From Diphasiastrum complanatum (Eukaryota; Streptophyta; Lycopodiopsida; Lycopodiales; Lycopodiaceae), in assembly GCA_029204225.1 (NCBI GenBank), contig CM055109.1, forward strand, positions 39,579,592 through 39,643,591: a DNA stretch of 64,000 nt, given 5' to 3'. Made by a program: the position numbers and the translations under genes. This document shows positions 24,201 through 35,190 of the stretch, one piece after another; the first letter of the stretch is position 1; each line of letters starts with the position of its first letter. Below the pieces are notes generated by a model. It searched no databases. It was not told where the DNA came from and saw nothing but the letters and a program-made list of their open reading frames with translations.

Positions 24201-27200
24201 TTCACTACCTTTCCTGTCCCTGTACTGTTGGTGCTAGGGCTTGGCTCCAATGAACCATAGACCTGATCATTCGGTCGAAAGGAGTTAGACAATGCTCCAT
24301 CAGCTGAAATGCCTCCTGCTGCGCTTAATCTATCTTGTTGCTGCTGCTGCTGCTGTAGAGTGATTGATGACTGCTGTTGCTGCAAGTGCTGATTGCTCTG
24401 CTGTTGCCGATGCATCTGCGCCATATTCATCCGCATCAACAAGACAATTAAAAAAACAACATGAAAATTCAAGCTCACACGGTTTATCTGAAAACCACCC
24501 TAACATTCAACAGCAAAAAGGAATAGAACAAAAAGTCATCATAAAAAAGCAACAGATAAAAATCACCAGAAATAAGGCGCAATGGCTCCAGAAATCCTTG
24601 AAGAGCTAAAATACAAGAGCACACGTCTATAGAGAGACGGACAGACTGAACTACCCAGTATCATACCAAATTATCATTAATCCAAGTTACATGACAAGGA
24701 TAGAAGAGCAGAATGAATTATGGCAGAAATTGATCAACCGTTTGACAGAAAATATAAGAGTGAAATGCATCTGATAAGAGCTTTAAGACCTCAACATTGG
24801 CCAATTATGAGCAGTACGCCAGCAGCAGCCATTAACTTCATCAAAGTTAGCGACTATAACCCTTGATAACACCCCAGGAAAGAGACAGATTGATAACATT
24901 AAATTATACAAAGAGCTGATCAACTAACGTAATTTTAACAGAAATGCAAACCATGCAAGCACATTATGATCAAAATTGGTCCTTTTATTCTGGAGATTAT
25001 GCGGATGGAACTAACTCCAAAGGTTGATACGACAAAAAAACAAATGTATTTAAGAGATTTTCTCATTAGGTTAACAAAACCCAACGAGGTTGGCTCAGTT
25101 GGTTAGCTTGAAATCCAAAGTTTCTTTGGTCCCAAGTTCGAGACTCCCCTTAACAAAAGGACACAATGTATAACAGAATTGATTTGATCTTAAAGATGAA
25201 GCAATTGAGATTCAACTTAAGATGCCGAAGTATCATGCCGAGTGATGTTTCTGGGAGTGGTTCAAACTAGCCCATTTGTCTGATTCGATCAGGGAAAAGA
25301 ATCGTTTCCTGCAATTTATTCTTGGCCTTTTGATAGAACAAAAACAAGTGCTACTTTAAAGGTTAGGGTGCAATTACAGCTATGTACATTGTAAAGAATA
25401 TATATGATCTATCGATGTTATGTCTAGGATAGCACCCGCAAAACGAAGGGATGTACAATCGTCAACCCTACGAGGTCTAACATCAAAGTATTAGACCATC
25501 CACTTCACCATGAACTGAATGCTACTAACATTTCTACTTGCGTCGTCAGCACCCTAGAGTAGGTGCAAGTCACATGCACAAACATATGTAAAATGTAGAC
25601 TGTTATCAATCGGTCCTTGTCTCCTAATTGCTCATTCCTGAATCACAAATGCTGAGAGCTCAATGACTTCAATCCCAAGTACTATACGTTACAATTGACG
25701 AAGATTGAATCTAGAGAGCAGGTATGTTACAATTGTTTTGAAAGACATCAGTAGGTACCTGATCAATGATAGAAAACACAAGTACTCAAACCTTAAAATC
25801 AAATTAATGGCTTCTAGGGTTCCTGCAGTGTTCCAAAAAAATTTCGAAAAACTACCATCAGATTCCCCATAAAATTTCCTATGTTTTGAGAACCCATATT
25901 GGTAAAAAAAACCATCCTGAACAGTTCAGGCAAATTCCAGAAATGCGTTCCGGAACGCCATGTGCATCTCTGATACAAACCATGATTTTGGGTTGATATA
26001 GATCAAATATAAGAGGTTCGAACATTGATTCAATGAAAACCATATCCAAAAAAACATATCATATTCTCAAAAGAGAACTGTAGTGATCAAAAAATTCCAC
26101 AATAGAAATTGTCCCGGTTTTTTTGCCAATTCGAATTTGAACCACAGTTTGATGAAACAATGGTGCCAAGCACCAGATAGTGTCACCTTTTGATGAGATT
26201 TATGTATAAATATGAAATATCATCCACTATGTTATTATTTTCTGTAACCACTCAACCCAATACGCTTCACAACTACGAAAAAAACAACCCATGTGCTCAA
26301 CAATCATAATGCTAAATATAGCCATGGTGCTAAATTACAATAGAATCGGTCAATAGGATAGTTATAATGACGATCTTCAGCTTGATCACCACTGAAAATT
26401 TCAATGACCAACAATAGGAGGATCGACACGAGCAGGTCATTGGTGGTTGGCCGGAAGATGATTCAGCTAACCATTCAACGGTCAAAATGAATTATGGTCC
26501 AATGATTGTGGATTTCAAGGTCATAATCAATTCCAAAATGGTACTGAAGATCAGTTTGAGGCAGTGAGCGTAAATCACAAGTACTACTTGCAATGTGGTA
26601 CCAAGGACTAACATGAGCCTATGGATCAATTCCATGAGGAAGTCGAAGGACGACACGGAATATCTAGCAAAGTGTCCAACCATTGCAACAGGTCCAAGAC
26701 AATGTTGATGATGTTGTCAAGCTTTGATTCTACATTCAATAATATTTCATAAAAACTAGATGCCAATCTTTATCTTGATAATACCAGCGTCAATCCTTTG
26801 TCATCCATAAATGCCAGTCCTTATTTTAGTACAACTGTTGAGGATCTCACAACAACCTTTTCTATAATCCGAGGGCAATTTTCCAAGGATATCAATTGAA
26901 ATGTTCTGAATAAGCAAGAACTTGAACAATTTGATGGTACCAATGGTTTTAAGGAAGTACTACTTATGAACCCCTTGTTGTGATCCAGAGGGAATGACCA
27001 AGAAAGAAACAAAGTAATGACGACGAGCAGACGAGCGTCCTTCCAAGTTTCAAGAAGATCCCAAATGTCGTGATGATACTCAATTTGAAGAACTGTCAAA
27101 TGTTCAGCAAGAAATAACTCGACAATCAGGATCTAATTGAGGAAAATCCCAGAGGAGTTGGTGATCATTCTATGGGCAGTGAGGAAGACCAAAGTCTTTA

Positions 27201-30200
27201 AAAAAATGACAAATCCACTCAAGAAATGAATAAAAGGGATGAAAGCTCAACTATTGTTTGAAGTTTCACAATCCTCGGTTATTATGCCATCAAAAGTTGC
27301 AATTCAAAGTATTGCAGGATGCAGTCGTACAATGCTTGAAGCAGCAAATAGAAAGGAACTGCTTAATGCTAATGTTCAAGAAACGCCTTATGGATCGCCT
27401 TATGGAATCAACAACAATGGAACATTTTGAAAAGGTTGATATCGAGAAATCCACAAACCAGGTGGATCCAATCGAGGAACCAAGAATCCAACCAATGGCG
27501 ATGAGTTCCAAATTTGAAGACCAATTTGATGAACATTTTCAATGCCACAAAGACATCCAATTTGGTCAACCTCTTCATCAATCAACAATAATACCATGCA
27601 ATAAGGATGAGCAAAGTGACCAACTACACACGATCCATCAAGCTGATGGTAACGATCAGCTAACCAAAAAAGAATCAACACCACTATTGTGTAGAGTCTA
27701 GACATATAATCTATGAATCATTTCACTTTACTATGGAAGATATTGAGGATATGGATTATTAATCTTCTCCAACTCTTCACAAATGGATTTACAAGAGAAA
27801 TATCCTTGAGAATATTTTGTTTCTCTCAAAATAATCCATAATATTTTAGAAAGCCAATCAAAGGAAATGTTTTTCAATGAATCAAGCTATGCAAGTCCTA
27901 CGAGTTACCATGATAGATTGGAGAGACATTACTTCAAACTTTTCGATTGATCGAAAAGGCAACGTCATTGTAAATGTTGTTCAGAAAATAAAGTTGTGTG
28001 TGAAGATCATATGCAATATTTTTGTTCCACTAATAATCTTCAAACAGGAATTGCAGTAGAAAACTTTTTCTATTGGATAACATATTCAATATTGCCAATT
28101 CCCTGTGCACAAATGACCAAGAGGACCCTTTTGCTATTTAAAAATTGGAGAATCGAGATGACGAAATCATTGCCTTAATCAATGCATTCGAGCCACAGAA
28201 GGAAATCATTATCCTATAGTGGGGAGCAATGTGTAAGGCAACAACACCAGAATCATGGTTAAAAAGAGATGCTTCAAGGATTGGATAACCCATGCAATCA
28301 AGAAAGATACTAAGCGAGAAGACTATTGGATGCCTTTTTGCATGTAATCTGTCAACCCATACAGAAACAAATACTGCTACTTAAGGAAATCCTGCGTTTC
28401 ATAAAACTCTACTTCAGTGATCTTATTAAACATGCGGGACAAATTTCTAGATCGAAGGCTTTCCTACATAAGACTTGCCGCAACCTTGTTCTACAATAAT
28501 AAGCTGAAAGCATAACTTGAGGCAACAATGTTTGATCAACACCACAAGAACAATACATGGGCAGATCATTCGTACTTTATGGTGGCCAGAAATTTTTGGC
28601 TACTGCCAAAGGATTCATGGAGCATGACACTTGACAAGGAACTACACGATCATTTTTAAGGGCAAACTGGTTAAGTAGGGCTCTATTACTAAAGGTGGGC
28701 AAGAGAATGGCACCCGACTTATCGGGGAGTCCATCAACTTGTCGAGGGACAATGAGGCTTTGATGAACGAGGTCGGTAAGGTAATCGACCGAACGTTAAT
28801 TCAGGGAGCATGTGATTTCTCAGGTATTAGCAGGGAGGCATATGTGAGTATATTTAAAATTATTAAAAAGGCTTTTGGACAATTGCACATAAGAAAGTTT
28901 TCCATTCCTCGTCCTTTTCAGATAAGATTGGAGAGAGATGTATTGAAGAAGGGTACGCAAAACATCCTTGGAGTAGTGTCATGTACTGCATGTGATTAGC
29001 CCATGTACTCAACAATGATAATGCTAAATATAGCCATGGTGCTAAAATAGCATAGAATCAGCCAATAGTATAGTTACTAAGTTGGCTTGAACAACCGTGC
29101 TATATTTGTGAATAGCGGGACTTGTAATAATGGTTGTAAGGCCCATTCTAGTCAAATAATGCCCCAAATTCATATTAGAGGCACAAAGGACCACTATAAA
29201 TAGCTAAGGTCATGCTAAAAATTTGGAGGCTATTCTACATTTGTCTAATTTTGGATTCTTTGTGTTCTTGGAGCTTCTCTTTTTGCCAATGGACAGTTCA
29301 TGTGCCTACAATCACATGGGAGGTTGATCACGCTCTAGTTTTAGGCTTAATGTATTGATTGATCAATAACAATGATGAATCTTAACTATCTTTGCCTAAT
29401 TTGGTGAATGTTCCCTTAATTTGTCTAGTTTTTGGATTTCTTGATAGTTTCTAAATTTCTTGCTTTCACCATGCTTATTTGATGTATTTGAATGGAAATG
29501 ATGTTAGGATGCTATGATTGGCAGATGACACGAAAGTTATGGGCTCAAAGCAAAAACCAGACATTTGATTTGCCAAAGATTTTGAAACAACTTCAAAGAA
29601 AAGTTATACAAGTAAATGTTAACTTCAACTCTTTTGCCAATATCTTGCTTATAAAGTAATCAAAAGTCAAAATCAAGAGTTGAAGTATACAAGAACCTTC
29701 TCATATGTACAAGGCCAACGATCTAGATGGGAACCCACGGGAGTTAGAGGTATAGTTTCGAGTTAAAGCTAGCAAAGGTATGCATAGCACATCCAATTTT
29801 CATGTACGGAAAGTAACAACATGGTCAAGACATTGGTTACGCTACAAGACCATGATAGATTGAATCATGGACCTAATCAAGTATTGGATAAGAGACGAAA
29901 GCAATTCTGGAACCACATTCTCCAAATGCATCTAGTCATCACTAGAACTAGACTAAAGACAAAGTTAATTCATGAATTACATCCTCCATAAGGTTCTAAT
30001 AACCACAAAGTTCCATAAAGATAGGTGCTTCAACAATCATGCTCTCCACAAGTACTTAGCAGCTGGGAAAGAAACACCATTATTACAAGCATGAGTCACC
30101 AAAGGTTATCAAGCGAATATTGACATATGGAGGACCATGACATCCTGAAAGTGGAAGCCATGACTTCTTCAAGGGAGAAAGAACGTTTGGCCCCAATGCC

Positions 30201-33200
30201 AACCCTGACATGGCCTTGTATCAATAGGCTACCAAAAGAGTCGGTTGACTGCAAGCCAAGCATTTAGCCCAAGCAAGTTCAAGTGTTTCACCCAGAGTGT
30301 CTACAAGGTCAACAATCAAATAGCTAGGACACAAACAATAGATGTGAGCCTTCCCATCAGATACGTATCTGAATTAGACAATGACTAGGGTTGGCCAACA
30401 ATAGGACGAGGTGCTACAATGATCAATGAGCCATAACGAGCCTAGGGGCTCTAGTCAACAGTCACTACAAGTTTGAATTCGGTCAAATCATAAAGTTGAG
30501 GTCGGTGGCCAAGACAAGCATTAACTATCATGTGACGAAGGACAAGGAGGGATAGGGGAAGGAGCTTCCACTAGTTAGGCTAAAAGCATCATAAAGATGA
30601 GCGCAATCACTTCTCTAATCAAATTGGTTTAACAAAAAACATTTACAAATAGTGGTTATAATTACAAGACAAAAAGTAGCATGCAAAAAAGTGAGTCCAA
30701 CACCCACTCAAAAAAGGAATGACCACCCACACACCAAAAACAACCTTTTCAGCAAGTAGTAAGTTACCAGCATCACCCTAACTATGAAAATATGAAGACC
30801 CTTATCAGCAGATTTGAAATTAACAAGCATTAACCTTCATCATGAGCTCAGCTTGCTCTTGTGAAGAACCGCGAGTTAGTGGAGATGCTGCCTGCATGGG
30901 GGAGCCCCCTTGTGTTATATCTCCGAGAGAATTGGATTGTCCATCTTTGCCCCCTAAACTACTTCTTCCAAGAAGCACTCTGAATTTGCGAGGATCCATA
31001 TCAGTCAAAAGCGGTGAGCCTGATGGAGACATATTTCCCTGTGCTTGTGCTTGAAGTAACAGCTGCTGCTGCTGAGGGGTAAGAAGGTGGAGCTGTGGAT
31101 AGGCCTGTGAAGCTTGCATGAATGGCTTTGGAGATTGTGCCATTCCTGGTCGCAACTGATCAATACCCTGAAACATGCGTAAAAGTTAACTTCATTAACG
31201 TCTTGATTGACATGTAGAGCTGCTTCACAAAAGTCATGCAAAGAAAGTTCAACAAAATATCAAGATGCAATAATTCCAATGTTTCAACTTAAAATAAACT
31301 CTTGGAAGTATTGATTAGCATGAAGTTAGAAAAAAATAGGTCCACTTCTTTTCTTGCAAAAACTAGAAATAAAAGTTGAAGTGCTTACAGCAAGTGGCCA
31401 CCCTTTCAGCGGCAATGCATTCGCTCCCTGGCTCAACCCTTTCAAAAAGGAAACATGTCAATTGTACATTTTCAGAAAAAGGTTTCCTCCAAGATTTAGA
31501 CCACAGAAACCTATACGTAAAAGAACTTGTAAGCATGCACAAAATAGCATCAGTCATTTGCTGTGCAAAGTCTGAATAGACCACTTATTCATGAACAGAT
31601 TCCAATTTCTAGTCTTGAACTCATGTCTTTAGAGGAGCATTATCAAGTGAGAGCATTATTGACTACCTCAAAACAAGAAACATACTCCTAAGAGACAAAA
31701 GCTTATAGATTGCCTCATTATAAATCAAGCTTGAACAATCACAAAAGTCAAGACTAAGTCCATTAAAAAAAAATTGACACGCCCACAAGTTCCATAACAT
31801 TTGTCCAAACTCAGACTAATTCTTGTAGCAAGTAAACATGCAGCAATTTCAAGCAGGCCAATCTGATGCTAACCTGGACTCAACAAACCAGATTTTGGTT
31901 GACAAACTCCTGGGACTCCAAAAACAGAAGGATCTGAAGCAGGGGATCTTTGACTCAATGCCAGATTTACGTCATTTTTATTATCCTGCACTATCAAAAC
32001 AAGAAGGCTCTTCAGTAACATTAAAATGAGGAGACCATCATAAGTAGCTCTCAAATTATTCCATAAATAGAACACTAGAAGTCTACTAATATCCAGCTGC
32101 AAGGTAAACCTGGCTTGTCACAGACAACTGCTGTGGACGTGACTGAATTTGCTGCAAGTTTGCAGTAGTGTTAGCGGACCCATGAAGCAAAGGCCTGTAA
32201 CAATTCCAACCAGATCACAAAAACCAGTTATACTGCAGTTATACATACATATCATGAAAATAATAGACGCCAATCAAACTGAGTCAAGAAGATTAATCTC
32301 TTAGTTTTACAGATCCTAACAGTTTCTTCAAAAACTCATATTAGAAAACGATGCGCCCATCATAAGTGTGAGAATGAAAGTACTGCTCTCTAGACCATAT
32401 GGAGCACAGTATACAGGAAGCACATAAACATAAACAAAGCTGGCACCAGAGCATCAGTAACAGACCCAGAAAACTGTCCAGTGCCAGAAGCTGCCTTGAA
32501 CAAGCTTGCCTGGGTTGTTTCCAGCATCTGAGCAGGCGTTTCTCCAAACCTCTGCAACAAAACAGCACCGTTAAAGGAATATTTCTTCAGAGGATTTTAA
32601 AATACGCAGAGCTCTAGCAAGAGTTGAGGAGCAGTTTAAACCTTCAAAGATGTCTCGTCCAGCGATTCTCTTGCAAGTGGTTGTTTCAATCTCTCCTCGT
32701 ACATCTTTGCTGCAATCGCATTTGCTGTCGGCTGGCGGAGAACGGAATCAGGAGCCAAACCATTTGCAGTGCTGTTGAGAGCAAGGTCACGCCTTGGTTG
32801 CTGCTGTATTTGACGTTGCAGCATTTGGAGCTGCTGCAAGTGGATCTGCTGCTGATGCTGCTGCTGATGCTGCTGCTGATGCTGCTGTTGTTGCTGTTGT
32901 TGATGCTGATGCTGGAGCTGCTGCTGCTGTTGTTGATGCTGCTGTTGCTGCTGCTGAAGTTGTTGCTGCTGCTGCTGAAGTTGTTGCTGATGCTGCTGTT
33001 GTTGTTGCTGTTGCTGATGCTGCTGCTGTTGTTGCAAAAGCTCTCTAGCTTTTATTTGCTGAGTCTGGAAGCCGGTACAGACCATTCCAAAATGCATATT
33101 AAGCACATATAACTCACATGCAGGGTGACAGTAAATTCATTAGCAACGACTTTCCAACAAATAAAACAGATATCTAAAAAGAAGGATTTGCCGTCCATCT

Positions 33201-33784
33201 TCTCAATCATCCCACCTCTATGTAGGACGCTGCCACTTCAGAGTGTTTCTCGTTGGTTCGAGCAATAAATATGTCCCAAAATACAGACCACCATTCAAAC
33301 AAGAAACCTCCGGGGGCATCTATGGCTGCAAAAACGTGTCCAAGCCACGCAGGATGGATTAACAAGAAAACAAGCTTACTCAAGTTATTGGTGCCTTCTT
33401 CTGCACTATGCCTGATCACATTCAATGCAATGAAATGCAAGGTAAACCTTACCGACTGGATCCGACGACACTTTCCCTTCAGTTAGAAACGCCTTAGCAG
33501 ATGCCTGCAGATTTCTTTTGACGAGATAATCATAGATATAAACGTCCAACCTACAAACACAAGCAAACCATTCGCGCAATGGCGTAAGTTCCCTGTAACA
33601 GAAATCCAACAACAAGAAATACACAAACCCTATACACAGCAGGACAAACACAGCCAAACCCTATACTGAGGACAAACACAGCCAGAGTGAGAGCCGAGAA
33701 TAAGAAGCAGCCTTTGCGGTCATAAGGTATGCCAAAAAGAAGCCAGGTTTACATCTTATCGGCCTCCCAGTTGCTCTGCGCCAT
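21206..33784 (-). CDS. LUG: LEUNIG/LEUNIG_HOMOLOG-type Groucho-like transcriptional co-repressor, 18 coding exons
   Basis: This is a nuclear co-repressor of the plant Gro/Tup1 class, which in Arabidopsis works with SEUSS to repress target genes. Exons: 33753-33784, 33453-33550, 33216-33325, 32642-33064, 32475-32551, 32110-32194, 31874-31985, 31389-31438, 30835-31167, 24263-24415, 23488-23730, 23165-23309, 22902-23011, 22547-22696, 22211-22366, 21993-22109, 21566-21772, 21206-21349. All introns are GT-AG, the phases agree and the sum is 2745 nt (914 residues; Arabidopsis LUG has about 930). Residues 1-80 are the LisH/LUFS domain ([40 protein letters not shown]), which binds SEUSS-like partners. 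Residues 81-221 are Q/H-rich, 440-490 are a second Q-rich part, and GRKRK near 500 is a likely nuclear signal. Seven WD40 repeats fill about 620-914 ([36 protein letters not shown] end). The start is the first ATG ahead of the conserved NWEADKM. LUG and LUH paralogues cannot be separated by eye. Confidence 0.96.
25076..25200 (+). mobile_element. tRNA-derived SINE-like fragment in intron 9
   Basis: A polymerase III box A (TGGCTCAGTTGG, 25091-25102) and a box B-like sequence (AGTTCGAGACTCC, 25135-25147) are 32 nt apart, as in tRNA-derived SINEs. The flanking CCAACGAGGT start resembles plant SINE heads. No cloverleaf forms that would mark a real tRNA. It lies opposite to the LEUNIG transcript. 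The 3' end is not defined. Confidence 0.55.
26286..26365 (+). repeat. Partial copy of the R1 LTR-like repeat
   Basis: About 75 bp beginning CCCATGTGCTCAACAATCAT match 28999-29075 with few changes, in the same orientation. The match stops abruptly near GATAGTTA. It could be the remnant of a 5' LTR belonging to the element ending at 28977. Confidence 0.65.
28977..29510 (+). repeat. R1 LTR-like repeat, copy in intron 9
   Basis: It starts TGTCATGTACTGCATG and carries a TATA box (CACTATAAATAG, about 29191). It matches the reverse complement of 40960-41491 along its whole length at roughly three quarters identity by eye. The TG start and TATA box suggest an LTR. Its sense is opposite to LEUNIG. 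Confidence 0.65.
32829..33036 (-). repeat. CAG/CAA/CAT repeat coding the Q/H tract of the LEUNIG homologue
   Basis: A mixed CTG/TTG/ATG triplet run on the plus strand reads as polyglutamine with regularly placed histidines on the minus strand. The codons are mixed CAG and CAA, so it is an interrupted coding repeat. Long leucine- and alanine-rich frames on the opposite strand are artefacts. Confidence 0.95.
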
Positions 33785-34060
33785 GGCCGCAACCGCGCCC
33801 TAGCTCTATCAAACTAATGAAGCTTGCATAACCGCCAGATTGTATGATTTTCGGAGGCAATTCAAGCTTCCGCTCGCATATCAGAGGATTGATAGATGGA
33901 TTGATGTATATAAATTGCAGAAACAGGATCGGATTGGCAGCCGCGATCGAGCACGCACACACAGACACAGAAGCGAGCGAGCGAGCGAGCGAGAGAGAGA
34001 GAAACGGGAGAACAGAAACAAAAGCAGAGAGAATTCAGAGATATCAGAGACATGGATCTT
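33785..34060 (-). promoter_or_regulatory. 5' leader of the LEUNIG homologue with GCGA/GA tract
   Basis: Directly upstream of the start codon lies a leader with (GCGA)n then (GA)n at 33971-34002, which is (TC)n/(TCGC)n in the sense of the gene. Such CT tracts are common in plant 5' UTRs of regulatory genes. The transcription start is not defined. Confidence 0.5.
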
Positions 34061-34800
34061 AGATAACATTCAAACGCGGACTAGCACAAAGAATTTTACG
34101 CGCCCCGCGCTCAGATGCCAGCCACGAGTCCCGAGCCACGAGTCCCAGGCCACGCGTAAGCTTTTCGACGGCTCATCTTTCTCCACGTGGTGATATCTAG
34201 TCGCTTTTGAGAATATCCAACGGGTGGCGGGCTCAAACCCGCAGCGTGCCGTTGAGATACGGAAGGGGGCACCCCCTGAGGCTCTTCGAGAAGAGAGAGC
34301 CAATGCCAGGCGGTCGAACTAAGATGCCACCAGGTATTTTACGCCCGCTCGATTAAATGCTTGCCACGTGTTCTCACTGCCACGTGGAGATGTTTTATTG
34401 GCTAAAGCAATATGGCGTCTCGCAATCTGAACGGTTGAAAAAATATCCGCTGCGTGCCATTTAGATAACAAAAAGGCAGGGCCCCTTAGAGATCTTGCGC
34501 CATTAATTAGAGCATTCCAAGTGAGAAGGCCAGGCCACTTACATTTTAGCCATAAGTTGCAACCTCCACCCGAAACATTTTCGATAGAAGTGGTGCCATG
34601 TTTCACGATCCACAGGCAACTTAGAAATATCCGAGGGCGACCGAGAGCTTAGAGTATTGGCGTGCAATGAACGACGAGATATTGGATGTCTGGAGGCCGA
34701 TTGTAAAAATATACTAGCAAGTTGGTGAAAGGCGAGGGAGAGGGAAAGCCATAATATCTTTACAATGAGCCAACAAACACCCGTTTGCATGTGTAATGTG
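34061..34800 (-). promoter_or_regulatory. Upstream region of the LEUNIG homologue with three G-boxes
   Basis: This block is less AT-rich than its neighbours. CACGTG occurs at 34184-34189, 34365-34370 and 34381-34386. The phrase AATATCC followed by CGC(A/T)GCGTGCC appears at about 34212-34250 and 34440-34460, suggesting an old internal duplication. Its position 0.3-0.9 kb upstream of the ATG fits a promoter. No TATA box is evident. Confidence 0.45.
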
Positions 34801-34966
34801 TGTCACGAAAATCCGAAAGAATAACGGACGTAATTCAAGATTTTATTGGTGATTCCATTCATGAGGGCCACGTATTTCCAAGCTTTCATTTGTAAAAGCT
34901 ACGTACTTTCAAGATTCCATCCATGACGGTTATGAATTTTTGAGAGCTAAAAATTACATCCAATCA

Positions 34967-35190
34967 AATTTGTAAATGAGACCCTATAATGTCCTAACCC
35001 AAACTCATGTAGACCGGTGATCAACTAATATTTGAGTTTGAGCACATTATGTTACGGGGAAAGGCAACCTTGGAATTTGTAAATGAGACCCTATAATGTC
35101 CTAAGTAATGATGGTCCCAAACTCATGTAGACCGGTGATCAATGTAAGATTTGAGTTTGAGCACATTATGTTACGGGGAAAGGCAACCTT
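34967..35190. repeat. Tandem duplication with about 107-bp period
   Basis: AATTTGTAAATGAGACCCTA starts at 34967 and again at 35074. Both copies run to GGGGAAAGGCAACCTT with few changes. The second copy carries about 11 extra bases after GTCCTAA. Confidence 0.93.

Larger units (their letters stand above)
24416..30834 (-). other. 6.4-kb intron 9 of the LEUNIG homologue, filled with repeat debris
   Basis: The intron starts with the donor after ...MMK (30834) and ends at the acceptor before MHRQQQ (24416). The other introns are far shorter, mostly under 0.5 kb. It holds a SINE-like fragment (25.1 kb), an LTR-like repeat (28.98-29.5 kb) and a short partial copy (26.29 kb). Between these copies (26.4-28.97 kb) there is broken plus-strand coding-like sequence, with pieces such as [19 protein letters not shown] and [18 protein letters not shown] do not recognise a family there. 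Confidence 0.85.

Noticed and set aside
27258-27701. Open frame of 147 residues in intron 9
   Set aside because: No domain, many stops in the surrounding frames, and probably old repeat debris in either reading.
32624-33112. Leucine- and alanine-rich frames on the plus strand
   Set aside because: They are antisense to the polyglutamine exon of the LEUNIG homologue.
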